From the IMG/VR virus record IMGVR_UViG_3300032893_000201, positions 1 through 34,876 of that record: a stretch of DNA of 34,876 nt; one strand, 5' to 3'. Below, piece by piece: positions 1-6,674 of the stretch. Position 1 is the stretch's first letter, and every line of letters begins with the position of its first letter. The position numbers and the translations under genes were made by a program. The stretch is from a virus. The notes under the pieces are model-generated. The model had not been told where the DNA came from, searched no databases, and was given only the letters and a program-made list of their open reading frames with translations.

Positions 1-159
1 TAGCCTGCTGATCTTTTTTTCGTGCTGCGTCGCAGCATATCGAAGGGCGGCGCAACGACCCGCGCGTCGTTGCTTGCCAGGGGGGCCTTCCTCCCGGGGC
101 GGGGTTGATGGGCCTAATCACGAAGCTTTACGGGGCGCTGACTGAAAAAAGTAGTTTTC

Positions 160-187
160 GACGCCGGGAATAGTTCATTCCCAACGC
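160..187 (-). repeat. 28-base palindromic element, copy A
   Basis: Read on the minus strand this is left arm GCGTTGGGAAT, five-base loop GAACT, right arm ATTCCCGGCGTC. It aligns without gaps to three other copies at 12859-12886 (+), 24296-24323 (+) and 34061-34088 (-). As RNA from the minus strand the arms pair over 11 positions, counting G-U pairs. It is followed on that strand by GAAAAC, as in copies C and D, and a little later by a run of six T. Unlike the other copies it points away from the gene on its right. Confidence 0.75.
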
Positions 188-213
188 TACCATTCATTTG
201 TGCCACGCGCGAT

Positions 214-242
214 TTGACTACTACCATTAGACCTGTTATCGT
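214..242 (+). promoter_or_regulatory. candidate sigma70-type promoter
   Basis: A -35-like TTGACT at 214-219 is followed after 17 bases by a -10-like TATCGT at 237-242 (5/6 and 4/6 matches to the consensus). The expected start point is near 249, only a few bases before the Shine-Dalgarno sequence of the first gene. The fit is by eye and the -10 box is weak. The position ahead of a long co-directional gene block makes a promoter plausible. Confidence 0.4.
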
Positions 243-266
243 TCCACCGTGGCAAAGGAGCTTGCG

Positions 267-644
267 ATGAAACACACTTGGCCCGTAGAAGTTAAGCGAG
301 CGCTTCAGCGAAGGATGCACGCGGCGAAGAGCGCAGGAAAAGAAGTGCCCACAATGGAATGGCTCGAGAAGCGTATAATCGATTGCAAGGGGCGATGCGA
401 ACATTGCGGCGTCGAGCTGAAGCTTGACAAGTCGCAGGGACACGAACAATGCTTATCGTTACATCATGATTTGATGCTAGGTATGATGATCGTTTGCTTG
501 GACTGCAATATAAAAGCAAGAGATACATTCGCCCCAGAAGCTAGAGATAAGCATTTCGAAAAGCTTCACGAAATCGTTCAAACGTTCAAACGAACTGGTG
601 GTGTTTGGAGGAAGCCAAGCTTTACTGTGCTCGAGGTACGATAG
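267..644 (+). CDS. endonuclease VII/HNH-like zinc-binding nuclease candidate
   Basis: A protein of 125 residues. The ATG at 267 is preferred over the in-frame GTG at 249 because AGGAG lies six bases upstream of it. Two zinc-knuckle pairs are visible, C44-x2-C47 and C77-x2-C80 followed by N81, with LSLHHD (63-68) between them. This order resembles the treble-clef fold of phage endonuclease VII/HNH proteins, where a D-H-D element sits between the Cys pairs and the second pair reads CxxCN. Here the first Asp is replaced by His (H66-H67-D68), so activity is uncertain. It lies directly before the TerS-like gene and its TAG overlaps that gene's GTG. HNH proteins beside terminase genes are common in phages and can assist packaging or cut host DNA. 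The role here is inferred. Confidence 0.5.
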   Translation: MKHTWPVEVKRALQRRMHAAKSAGKEVPTMEWLEKRIIDCKGRCEHCGVELKLDKSQGHEQCLSLHHDLMLGMMIVCLDCNIKARDTFAPEARDKHFEKLHEIVQTFKRTGGVWRKPSFTVLEVR

Positions 645-1156
645 TGGCAAACAGCGTTCAAGTGCAGCGCGTCTCGCACACCCACAACGCGATTCTCGAC
701 TTCATGGTCGCGAATCCGACGGCGCCGCTTTCGCACGTCGCGACGTACTTCGGCTATACCCAATCGTGGCTATCGACCGTCATCCACAGCGACGCGTTTC
801 AGGCGCGGCTGCGCGAGCGGCAGGACACCGCCTTCAACGAGGTCGTGGTCGCCGATCTGCGCGCGAAGATCACCGGCGTCGCGTCGCAAGCAATCGACAA
901 GCTCAGCGAGAAGCTCGCCGTAGCCGCCGACATTCGCGACGTGAAGGACAGCGCCGAAATGCTGCTGCGCTCGATCGGCTGGGGGCAGCCCAAGGCCGCG
1001 GCCGCGCCCGCGCGCCAGACGAACATCGTCGTGCTTGCGGACCGTGAGTCGTTAGCGCGTTCGCGCGAGCTCATGCAGGCCGCGTCGGAGATTGCTGATG
1101 CAACTGAACGACTTGCCATCGAACACAGCGCCGACAGCGCCGTCACGGCCAGCTGA
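644..1156 (+). CDS. terminase small subunit-like DNA-binding protein
   Basis: A protein of 170 residues starting at GTG 644. The start overlaps the preceding TAG and has GAGG seven bases upstream; the earlier in-frame TTG at 605 lies inside the previous gene without a good ribosome site. The N-terminal third carries a helix-turn-helix (PLSHVATYFGYTQSWLSTVI), the pattern typical of phage small terminase DNA-recognition domains, followed by charged helices and an alanine-rich section. Small terminase subunits bind the packaging site and regulate the large subunit. The TerL gene lies 5.8 kb downstream, beyond lysis and spike genes, rather than next to it. Assignment rests on the HTH pattern, length and position. 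A generic DNA-binding protein cannot be excluded. Confidence 0.6.
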   Translation: MANSVQVQRVSHTHNAILDFMVANPTAPLSHVATYFGYTQSWLSTVIHSDAFQARLRERQDTAFNEVVVADLRAKITGVASQAIDKLSEKLAVAADIRDVKDSAEMLLRSIGWGQPKAAAAPARQTNIVVLADRESLARSRELMQAASEIADATERLAIEHSADSAVTAS

Positions 1157-1634
1157 CTTCCGCCCCGCCGGAAATGTTCGATGGGCTATGCCATGCCACG
1201 AGCCCGGGTGGGCAGCCAAGCTCGCATTGTCGAACAACGGCGCCTTCGCCGCCGGACAGCGATACGAGGCGCGCGTGCACGAGCTTCTACTTGTTCAGTT
1301 TCCCGTTTCATACGTGCGCTCTCCATGGTTTGCTTTCTCGGGATCCGGAGGAGCACGTCATTGCCAGCCTGATGGGCTCTTGCTTGATTTTCGCAGCGGC
1401 AGCGTCACCATCGTCGAAATCAAGCTATACCATACTGAGCGTGCTTGGTGGCAACTCGAGCAGCTCTACAGACCCGTTATTTCTCGCGCATTTGGACCAC
1501 AATGGCGTGTGGCAACAGCTGAAGTATGTCGATTTTACGATCCTTCGATTTCAATACCCGCTCTCGTGCGACTCCACGCCGACTTGACGAAGTGCCGCGA
1601 GGACGAGTTTAACGTTCATATCAGGAGCGCATAA
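1098..1634 (+). CDS. PD-(D/E)XK superfamily nuclease-like protein
   Basis: A protein of 178 residues starting at ATG 1098 with GGAG seven bases upstream, overlapping the TerS-like gene by 59 bases in another frame. The core motif of restriction-like nucleases is visible: P91-D92-G, then a beta strand ending E107-I-K109, followed by a helix with glutamines (QLEQLY, 119-124) like the Q motif of RecB/lambda-exonuclease-type members. An upstream E in RYEARVHELL could complete the site. Such nucleases act in recombination, Holliday-junction processing or host DNA breakdown. The location between TerS-like and structural genes is unusual for a recombination exonuclease and suggests a packaging or DNA-end role. 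That last point is inference. Confidence 0.5.
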   Translation: MQLNDLPSNTAPTAPSRPADFRPAGNVRWAMPCHEPGWAAKLALSNNGAFAAGQRYEARVHELLLVQFPVSYVRSPWFAFSGSGGARHCQPDGLLLDFRSGSVTIVEIKLYHTERAWWQLEQLYRPVISRAFGPQWRVATAEVCRFYDPSISIPALVRLHADLTKCREDEFNVHIRSA

Positions 1635-2044
1635 TGCCCTTTGGCACTTTTGAAGCGGACTGGAACTCAATCCCCGATTGGTTTGCGCGCCTGTTTCAAT
1701 CGGGCTTCTTCACCAAGGGCCTGTTCATCTACGACAACAGCATCGGTGGCGCGAGCTTCGCGCCGGACTGGGCCAACGTTCAATACTACGACGTGGCCGT
1801 AGGCCAAGCCTTTACGGTTAGCAATCCCACGAGCGAAGCCGTGCCTGGACAGCTCGTCATGATCCATCTCTTCCAGGACGCGATCGGCGGCTGGGACATT
1901 ACGTTCGGCACAGCGTACAAGTTCCCAACTGCCTTTAGCAACGCGGGCCACGATGCCAGCACGAGAACGATGGTCGTGTTCGTCTGTGATGGGCATGGCT
2001 TTTACTGGGCGCTCGGCGCGAACAGCTGGGCATTGGAAGACTAA
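1634..2044 (+). CDS. small fibre-associated beta-sandwich virion protein
   Basis: A protein of 136 residues starting at ATG 1634 in a TAATG overlap, with AGGAG six bases upstream. The C-terminal half (TVSNPTSEAVPGQLVMIHLF, then ITFGTAYKF, then GFYWALGANSW) follows the pattern of the small beta-sandwich modules found at the end of many phage tail fibres. In those, a stretch of polar strands is followed by a 'vtfgtayK' strand and closes with a 'fyW..g' strand. It is therefore likely a fibre tip, fibre-attachment or capsid fibre protein. The spike gene lies one kilobase downstream. The exact position in the virion is not known. Confidence 0.45.
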   Translation: MPFGTFEADWNSIPDWFARLFQSGFFTKGLFIYDNSIGGASFAPDWANVQYYDVAVGQAFTVSNPTSEAVPGQLVMIHLFQDAIGGWDITFGTAYKFPTAFSNAGHDASTRTMVVFVCDGHGFYWALGANSWALED

Positions 2045-2071
2045 CCGCGCATTGCGCGAATGGAGGCGGCG

Positions 2072-2269
2072 ATGATACAGCAAGAAGGAATGATTATCAA
2101 ACAAGCGTCGGCATTGGCGGGCAAGGAGAATACCCTTCGCCAAAGCATGGTCGCTCGTATCGACTCGTACAAAGACAGCGTGAAGCAACTGGAGCGGCTT
2201 CTTTCGGTCTTGCCGGATGAGTTGCTCGACGTGTCGATGACCCAGGTCTATCGATTGCTGGGGCTATGA
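2072..2269 (+). CDS. small helical protein of unknown function
   Basis: A protein of 65 residues. The ATG at 2072 has GGAGG five bases upstream, which makes it better than the ATG at 2060. The sequence is almost entirely amphipathic helix, with heptad-like hydrophobics through SYKDSVKQLERLLSVLPDEL, so a short coiled coil is likely. No family was recognised. It is co-transcribed with the fibre-like gene before it and overlaps the lipoprotein gene after it by four bases (ATGA), which suggests coupled translation. Confidence 0.55.
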   Translation: MIQQEGMIIKQASALAGKENTLRQSMVARIDSYKDSVKQLERLLSVLPDELLDVSMTQVYRLLGL

Positions 2270-2628
2270 AAATGCGCGCGCTATGGCTTGCTTTGTTCGT
2301 GGTTTGCGTCGCTTGCGTCACGCCCAAATCCCCACAGGCCGCGCTCGCCGACAGCGAGATAGCCTTGACCAGCGCCGTGCAAACAGCAGACAACTATCTC
2401 GCGTCGCAATGTCAAGACGCGCATAGTGATGCTTGCGGCAAGGCGCTGACGTGGCACGTGACGATGCACGCGCGCGCGGAAGCCGCAGCTTCGCTGCTTA
2501 AGGCTGCGCATACCTCGCTCGACATCAACGACCCTGCAGCGATGCAATCGGCGCTTTCGACAGCGAACAGTCTGATAGCGCAGATCAACAGCATGGTTAA
2601 TGCGAAGCTGACGAAGGAGGTGAAATGA
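2266..2628 (+). CDS. small phage lipoprotein
   Basis: A protein of 120 residues with a hydrophobic signal segment (ALWLALFVVCVAC, 5-17) ending in a probable lipobox. C17 is preceded by V15-A16, although position -3 is Cys rather than Leu/Val/Ile, so the box is imperfect. The mature part is alanine-rich helix with a spaced cysteine pair (C49, C57). Small lipoproteins of this shape, with AV/AL-rich helices around a C..C loop, occur widely in tailed phages of Gram-negative hosts. Their function is not established. The next gene overlaps by ATGA. An outer-membrane spanin role cannot be ruled out, but no inner-membrane partner lies next to it. Confidence 0.5.
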   Translation: MKMRALWLALFVVCVACVTPKSPQAALADSEIALTSAVQTADNYLASQCQDAHSDACGKALTWHVTMHARAEAAASLLKAAHTSLDINDPAAMQSALSTANSLIAQINSMVNAKLTKEVK

Positions 2629-2831
2629 TCCCCGTCGGACTCATCATCGCGCTGGCGCAGAGCGCCGTGCAGGCAGTGCAAGCGATCCAAGCGGCGAACG
2701 TCATCAACGCCAAGCCTGATCCCACGCCCGAGGATTGGGCCGAGCTCGACAAGGCGCTCGACGCCGCATTGGCCGCGAGCACGGTTAAAGAACAAGCTAT
2801 AATGGCGATGCGCGCCGCGCAGACAAAATGA
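2625..2831 (+). CDS. small hydrophobic N-terminus protein, unknown
   Basis: A protein of 68 residues with a strong ribosome site (AAGGAGG before ATG 2625). Residues 1-25 are hydrophobic and alanine/valine-rich and could insert in or lie along a membrane. They are followed by PTPEDWAELDKALDAALA, an acidic helical pattern often seen in small phage proteins that follow the lipoprotein family. Overlap with both neighbours (ATGA on each side) places it in one translational block with the lipoprotein and the spike. The function is unknown. Confidence 0.5.
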   Translation: MIPVGLIIALAQSAVQAVQAIQAANVINAKPDPTPEDWAELDKALDAALAASTVKEQAIMAMRAAQTK

Positions 2832-4549
2832 TCGTATCGTTTCCCTTCTCAAAAACCTCATACGACGGCTCGGGCATCGAGCCCGCGTCGCTTGTGAAGG
2901 CGTTGCAGGACCTCGAGACCGCAGATACCGGCGCATTGACTGCGATAACGACGCCAGTCAACATCGTCAGCAATTCCGTCTATCCGTCCGATCAGACGCT
3001 GGTGTTTGTAGGACAGGGCGCACTGTCGCCTTCGAGCGGTGTTACCGTAACGCTCAATTGCAAGATCATTGCAGCGCCCGGCGCGAACATCTTCGATATT
3101 TCAAAGGGCGGCACGTTCAACGGCAACCCGCTCAACGATCGCGTTTACTCGACGTGGTTCGGTGCTGATCCAACGGGCGTCAACGATAGCGTCGCGGCGA
3201 TGCAAGCCTGGCTGACGTTTTGCAGCGGCAAACAGAAGCCCATTCCGGCGCAGGTGCCGGGACATTACAAGCTCGTGGGCCCGACCTCGTCACATAGCAA
3301 CCCGTTGCTAACCGTCGATAGCTACGCGAACAATGGCGGCGGCTTTGGTCTGCCGATGATCGAGGGCGTGCAGCGCGGCGGCAATCCATCGACCGACTAT
3401 AACTGCTGGTGGGATGCAAGCGGCTCACATCAAATACTCTACACAGAAATGTTCTCGAACATCGCGCCGCCCATCATCGCCTTCACCGGTGGCAGCGGCG
3501 AGATGAACTACGGCGGCATTCGCGACGTGCAGTTTACAGGCAATGGCCAGAACAGCTACGTACGTGTGCAGGACGCTGAGGGCGTGCAGGTCGAGCGGTG
3601 TACAGGCATCAATGGCTATTGGGCCGTGGAGGTATTTGCGCGCAATCCTGGCGGGCCGCCAACCGCCGGTGGCTATAACAGCGGCGCGACGGGCGGCTTT
3701 CCCGAGTGGAACCTCGTACGCGATTGTCGCTTTGCCGTAGGCCGCCACGGCATCGTTTACAGGCGTTGGTGCGCCGCAGACTATAGCGCGGCCGCCAACG
3801 GCTCGCTACACGGCAATCGTGTAGAGCGGACGTGGATCAATCTGCCCGCTGCCGATGGCGCCTGCGCCGTTTATATCTATCCTGGCGAGAAACTCTACAA
3901 TGGTTTCTTTGATATTGAAGTATTCTTCCACAGCGGCAGTACGCAGTATGCGATAGGCTTCGAACCATCGATAGATGGAAGAATGAATGCCATTCCGCCA
4001 ACAATCGATGGCTGTCTGCGCGCCGAGGGTGCACTTGGTCTCTGCAAGTGGGGCGGGCCGAACAATTACATAGCGTGGCTTGGGCGCGAGACCTCGCTGG
4101 GCGGGATTTCGTATGGCTCGCTCGTGCCGTGCTATTATGCAAATTGGCTCGGCTCGGAGGCCGGTGCTAGCAATGGTGTGCTGGTAATGTCGAGGCGGCC
4201 TTATAGTACTGTGCTCGGTGTTAATAGCGGTACAACGATAGTACACATAGCTGGCTCTGCATTCATTAGCGTTACGTTCCAAGCCGCGAACTACGAGTAC
4301 CGAATCGTTGGTAGCGCGTGGTCGAACAACTATGGCAACGCGGGTAATTGGACAGCGTGGACAGTATGGGCGGTGGCTAACGGTACTGGCTGGGGGCCTC
4401 CCACAATCTCTGTAGATAGCAATGGTAATGTGGTGGCGACGAATGCGAGCTGGCCCGCATCGACCGTTAGTTGTTACGTACAGGTTATTGAAGGGTTGCT
4501 GTCGCCACAGGCATACAGTAGCAATTTCAACGTGATGTATCCTTACTAA
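2828..4549 (+). CDS. tail spike, pectate-lyase-like beta-helix protein
   Basis: A protein of 573 residues. After a mostly beta N-terminal part (about 1-100) it contains YSTWFGADPTGVNDSVAAMQ (107-126). This is the entry pattern of the pectate lyase 3 superfamily of right-handed beta-helix spikes, in which an acidic G-x-x-D-S turn follows an aromatic strand. The following 300 residues are rich in Gly, Asn, Thr and short strands, as expected for beta-helix coils, and the C-terminus is beta-rich and Trp-rich. Such spikes bind and often cleave surface polysaccharide. Catalytic residues cannot be assigned by eye. The gene starts in an ATGA overlap and lies upstream of the packaging genes, separated from the main tail module. 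Confidence 0.7.
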   Translation: MIVSFPFSKTSYDGSGIEPASLVKALQDLETADTGALTAITTPVNIVSNSVYPSDQTLVFVGQGALSPSSGVTVTLNCKIIAAPGANIFDISKGGTFNGNPLNDRVYSTWFGADPTGVNDSVAAMQAWLTFCSGKQKPIPAQVPGHYKLVGPTSSHSNPLLTVDSYANNGGGFGLPMIEGVQRGGNPSTDYNCWWDASGSHQILYTEMFSNIAPPIIAFTGGSGEMNYGGIRDVQFTGNGQNSYVRVQDAEGVQVERCTGINGYWAVEVFARNPGGPPTAGGYNSGATGGFPEWNLVRDCRFAVGRHGIVYRRWCAADYSAAANGSLHGNRVERTWINLPAADGACAVYIYPGEKLYNGFFDIEVFFHSGSTQYAIGFEPSIDGRMNAIPPTIDGCLRAEGALGLCKWGGPNNYIAWLGRETSLGGISYGSLVPCYYANWLGSEAGASNGVLVMSRRPYSTVLGVNSGTTIVHIAGSAFISVTFQAANYEYRIVGSAWSNNYGNAGNWTAWTVWAVANGTGWGPPTISVDSNGNVVATNASWPASTVSCYVQVIEGLLSPQAYSSNFNVMYPY

Positions 4550-4561
4550 AGGAGATTCAAA

Positions 4562-4891
4562 ATGGACATGCAGTTGGATTGTGAAGTAACCCACAATGGT
4601 AAACCGTTTTTGAGTAACTCTCTTACCTACCACAACGTGGACGCGGGCGCGGTGGCTTTCATTACGAAGCACGGTATGAACCTTCTCCCCCATCTGAGTG
4701 CAAAGCATACACAGGGAGCAGAGTTCCAAGTTTCGCTTAGTGCGTCGATCGACGGCAAGTCGTCAGGCCCGGCGGTCGCCGCGCAGGTATCGCGGAAGGG
4801 CTTCTTGGAGCTGGAGCGAAAGCTATTCGACTTCTTGCCACAGGTTGTGGATGAAGCAGAGAAGCTCGCGAAAGCAGGGGGGAAGATATAG
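4562..4891 (+). CDS. hypothetical protein, 109 residues
   Basis: The start is secure: AAAGGAG lies seven bases before ATG 4562. The first half is predicted beta (EVTHNGKPFLSNSLTYHNVD) and the last 35 residues form an amphipathic charged helix (LELERKLFDFLPQVVDEAEK). No known family was recognised. It follows the spike with a 12-base gap and is the last gene before the 96-base gap at 4892-4987. A chaperone or small adaptor of the spike is possible by position only. Confidence 0.5.
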   Translation: MDMQLDCEVTHNGKPFLSNSLTYHNVDAGAVAFITKHGMNLLPHLSAKHTQGAEFQVSLSASIDGKSSGPAVAAQVSRKGFLELERKLFDFLPQVVDEAEKLAKAGGKI

Positions 4892-4910
4892 CCCCCCGTC
4901 AGGGCTGGGC

Positions 4911-4939
4911 TTGACGCATCATTGCGGCGGCGTTTTAAA
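4911..4939 (+). promoter_or_regulatory. candidate sigma70-type promoter in the 4892-4987 gap
   Basis: TTGACG at 4911-4916 is followed after 17 bases by TTTAAA at 4934-4939, giving moderate matches to both boxes. It lies in one of the few gaps in the rightward block, ahead of the run of small genes, the lysis gene and TerL. A short GC-rich palindrome (GCGCG-CTA-CGCGC, around 4952-4964) lies between it and the next ribosome site. The call is by eye only. Confidence 0.3.
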
Positions 4940-4987
4940 GGGCTTGCATTTGCGCGCTACGCGCGCTCGGTCGAAAAGGAGTTTTGA

Positions 4988-5281
4988 ATGGCAACCGTAA
5001 CAGTATCATGGACAACTGTACCACAGAACTTTCCAGCAGGCACGATCATTGGCAAGACGAGCGTTGTGCTGAGCGGTCCGTCGGCCGGGACGATGATGGT
5101 GGACGCGAGCCCAGCCGTCTTCCCGAACGTGAACGGCGACGATCCGAACAATCCCTATCAGGCCATCATTCAGCTGCTCGATGGCGCGGGGAACGCGTTG
5201 GGCGCGGCGCTGACCGTCAAGTCGGTCGAGCCAGTCGTCGGACAGGTACCTGATACAGGTAGCGTGACCATCGCGCCGTAA
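4988..5281 (+). CDS. small Ig-like beta-sandwich protein
   Basis: A protein of 97 residues with a strong ribosome site (AAAAGGAG before ATG 4988). The sequence alternates hydrophobic and polar strands throughout (TVTVSWTTVP, IIGKTSVVLSG, YQAIIQLLDGAGNALGAALT, SVTIAP) with no cysteine or helix. This is what a single immunoglobulin-like or fibronectin-like domain looks like. Such domains decorate phage capsids and tails and bind cell-surface sugars weakly. The family was not identified. It begins the block that follows the candidate promoter at 4911. Confidence 0.45.
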   Translation: MATVTVSWTTVPQNFPAGTIIGKTSVVLSGPSAGTMMVDASPAVFPNVNGDDPNNPYQAIIQLLDGAGNALGAALTVKSVEPVVGQVPDTGSVTIAP

Positions 5282-5301
5282 CGCACTAGCGGAGGTGCGG
5301 C

Positions 5302-5496
5302 ATGGCAACGATATTAAATATCAACATTGACCTGGATGACAGTGAGGACGAGAGACACGAAATTCGCCTCATGCGTCTCCAGGTGCGCTTGCTTGCGGAG
5401 CAACTCGAGGTGCTGAAACACATCGAGGCGCGACTGGGAGGGCAGCAGGTGAAGGCCCAGATTCCTTCCGCTGGAACGATAATGGTGACAAAATGA
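5302..5496 (+). CDS. small coiled-coil protein
   Basis: A protein of 64 residues; GGAGG lies six bases before ATG 5302. The middle (ERHEIRLMRLQVRLLAEQLE) has a clear heptad pattern, giving a short coiled coil flanked by an acidic N-terminus and a beta-like end. No family was recognised. Its stop overlaps the ATG of the following 47-residue gene (ATGA). Confidence 0.5.
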   Translation: MATILNINIDLDDSEDERHEIRLMRLQVRLLAEQLEVLKHIEARLGGQQVKAQIPSAGTIMVTK

Positions 5497-5636
5497 AGCC
5501 ACAGTCGACTAACCACATGAAGAAGAGCAACTTTTCACGCACGAGGCGGGGCGCGGCGACGCCCAATCCTGTAGTGAAGCGAAGCGCGAAAACGCCTGGC
5601 GTGAAGGGACGGGGCAAAAAGAGTGGTGGATATTGA
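5493..5636 (+). CDS. short basic protein, 47 residues
   Basis: A short open frame running from an ATG that overlaps the previous stop (ATGA at 5493) to a TGA that overlaps the ATG of the lysis gene (TGATG at 5634-5638). The product is strongly basic (MKKSNFSRTRRG near the start, VKGRGKKSGGY at the end), with Lys/Arg making up roughly a third. Perfect packing between two overlapping starts, with no gap, supports real coding despite the small size and a weak ribosome site. It resembles in composition the other small basic proteins at 6280-6674. The function is unknown. Confidence 0.45.
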   Translation: MKPQSTNHMKKSNFSRTRRGAATPNPVVKRSAKTPGVKGRGKKSGGY

Positions 5637-6280
5637 TGAACCTCACGCTCGAGCGTAGCGAGTACGGCGAGAATGGGGTCTTTGGGCGGCTCGGGCCGTT
5701 GTATACGCTCGAGCACGCCTATTCTATTGAGAGTGCGCACGGGAAGATCTGGCAGGCCAAAGTACCCCTAGGCGTCTATAAATGTGTGCGCGGCAAGCAT
5801 CGAACGAAGCATATTGGCGAGTTTGAGACGTTCGAAGTAACCAATGTTCCTGGACACACTGGTATACTGTTTCACGTCGGCGGAACGGAAGTCGACAGCG
5901 AGGGTTGTATACTACTGGGCCTAGCTCGTCATGGTATGTCGATGATATATAGCAGCGACGCATTCCGACGCTTCATGCAGTCGCAGCTAGGCGTGAACGA
6001 ATTTACACTTACAGTGAAGGATAGAGATACAATGGCAGAGTCAGTCGTAGTGCCGGCCGCCGTCGATGTGCCAGCCGCCCCGCCGGCCGCGGCTGCGCCA
6101 AGCATCGTGCCTGGAGTCCACAACAAAGTGGCTATTCCGACGTTCGCCGGGATGCTGGTCGGCACAGTGCTGCTGATCGCGAAGCAAAAGTGGGGTCTGG
6201 ATTTGAGCGGCCAGGAGGTTGTGATCACGCAGTTGATCACGGGCCTCATCGGTTGGCTCGTTCCGCAAGGAGGTTCATGA
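5636..6280 (+). CDS. DUF5675 lysis-region protein fused to a holin-like membrane tail
   Basis: A protein of 214 residues starting at ATG 5636. Residues 1-128 match the DUF5675 pattern: GVFGRLGPLYTLEHAY near the start, then VPGHTGILFHVG (71-82) and DSEGCILLG (87-95). The conserved H80...S88-E-G-C91 recalls the His...(S/T)xGC motif of L,D-transpeptidase-type enzymes, which suggests action on peptidoglycan, though the catalytic role is unproven. A Pro/Ala linker (about 135-160) leads to two hydrophobic segments (about 165-182 and 195-210) separated by a polar turn. The arrangement ends in GLIGWLVP, typical of small phage holins. The two functions are usually separate neighbouring genes. The in-frame ATG at 6032 (M133) could also give a free holin. 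Confidence 0.6.
   Translation: MNLTLERSEYGENGVFGRLGPLYTLEHAYSIESAHGKIWQAKVPLGVYKCVRGKHRTKHIGEFETFEVTNVPGHTGILFHVGGTEVDSEGCILLGLARHGMSMIYSSDAFRRFMQSQLGVNEFTLTVKDRDTMAESVVVPAAVDVPAAPPAAAAPSIVPGVHNKVAIPTFAGMLVGTVLLIAKQKWGLDLSGQEVVITQLITGLIGWLVPQGGS
6032..6280 (+). CDS. possible internal-start holin (82 residues) within the DUF5675 fusion
   Basis: In the same frame as the gene starting at 5636, an ATG at 6032 is preceded by GAAGGA at 6016-6021, ten bases upstream. Translation from here would give a protein with a Pro/Ala-rich N-terminus and two membrane segments, the size and layout of a normal phage holin. The gene would then make both the full-length fusion and a separate holin, as other phages do with nested lysis starts. 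The spacing is longer than ideal, so this remains a hypothesis. Confidence 0.3.
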   Translation: MAESVVVPAAVDVPAAPPAAAAPSIVPGVHNKVAIPTFAGMLVGTVLLIAKQKWGLDLSGQEVVITQLITGLIGWLVPQGGS

Positions 6281-6450
6281 TGCCTTGGACAGCGAAGGAC
6301 GCGAAGCGTCATACGAAAAAGGCCGGATCGGCGAAGTCGAAGCGACAGTGGTCGCACATCGCCAATTCTGTTTTGGCAAAGGGTGGAAGTGAAGGGTCAG
6401 CGGTTCGACAAGCGAACGCTGTTGTTAAACGGTCCAGGAAAGGAAAGTGA
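6280..6450 (+). CDS. small basic phage protein
   Basis: A protein of 56 residues. ATG 6280 is preferred over ATG 6277 because AAGGAGG ends six bases before it. It begins MPWTAKDAKRHTKKAGS and continues with WSHIANSVL, a short conserved pattern (W-[ST]-AKDA.rHTKKA...W..vAN.vL) that recurs in small proteins of phages and bacteria. It is highly basic and helical, consistent with nucleic-acid binding. The function is not established. It overlaps the lysis gene's stop by one base. Confidence 0.55.
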   Translation: MPWTAKDAKRHTKKAGSAKSKRQWSHIANSVLAKGGSEGSAVRQANAVVKRSRKGK

Positions 6451-6452
6451 AA

Positions 6453-6674
6453 ATGAGCGTTATGGGAAAGAAGGGTCATGGTGGAAAGGCTGCGCAGCAC
6501 GCGCCAGCGTTTGGCAATGATGCCCCGCGGAACTCGAAGGCAGCGCGGACGCCTTTGGGCGGCTCGCGTGAGCACGGCGGGCGCGGCGCCGCAGGCAAGG
6601 CGACACGCGGTTCGCGCAAGGGCAACCGCGGTGGCTCACGCAAGGCGGCAAGCGTAGGAGGCTGGAATGCCTGA
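6453..6674 (+). CDS. Gly/Arg/Lys-rich disordered protein
   Basis: A protein of 73 residues from ATG 6453; AGGA lies about eight bases upstream, which favours it over GTG 6447. Nearly every residue is Gly, Lys, Arg, Ala or Ser (for example GSREHGGRGAAGKATRGSRK), with no hydrophobic core, so it is probably disordered and DNA- or RNA-binding. It overlaps the next gene's start by eight bases. Its position just before TerL suggests a DNA-condensing or packaging accessory role, but this is inference only. Confidence 0.5.
   Translation: MSVMGKKGHGGKAAQHAPAFGNDAPRNSKAARTPLGGSREHGGRGAAGKATRGSRKGNRGGSRKAASVGGWNA

Larger units (their letters stand above)
1..266. other. non-coding leader before the first rightward gene
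   Basis: No convincing gene was found here. The first 130 bases are GC-rich and contain a perfect short palindrome (TGCTGCG, centre T, CGCAGCA at 23-37) next to a run of seven T. A 28-base inverted-repeat element lies at 160-187 and a sigma70-like promoter at 214-242. An ATG on the minus strand at 38-36 opens a frame that runs off the left edge, but it has no Shine-Dalgarno sequence and only 12 codons are visible. The left neighbour may therefore be transcribed leftward, making this a divergent control region, but this cannot be settled. A packaging start site near the TerS gene is possible and equally unproven. Confidence 0.5.

Noticed and set aside
23-37. Perfect palindrome TGCTGCG-T-CGCAGCA next to a run of T
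   Set aside because: The T run lies before the hairpin on the plus strand and reads as A after it on the minus strand, so it is not a terminator in either direction.
3806-4729. Long open frame of 307 codons on the minus strand opposite the spike gene
   Set aside because: It lies wholly antisense to a well-supported spike gene, its product is rich in Arg, His and Ile with no domain pattern, and it has no convincing ribosome site; GC-rich codon bias explains it.
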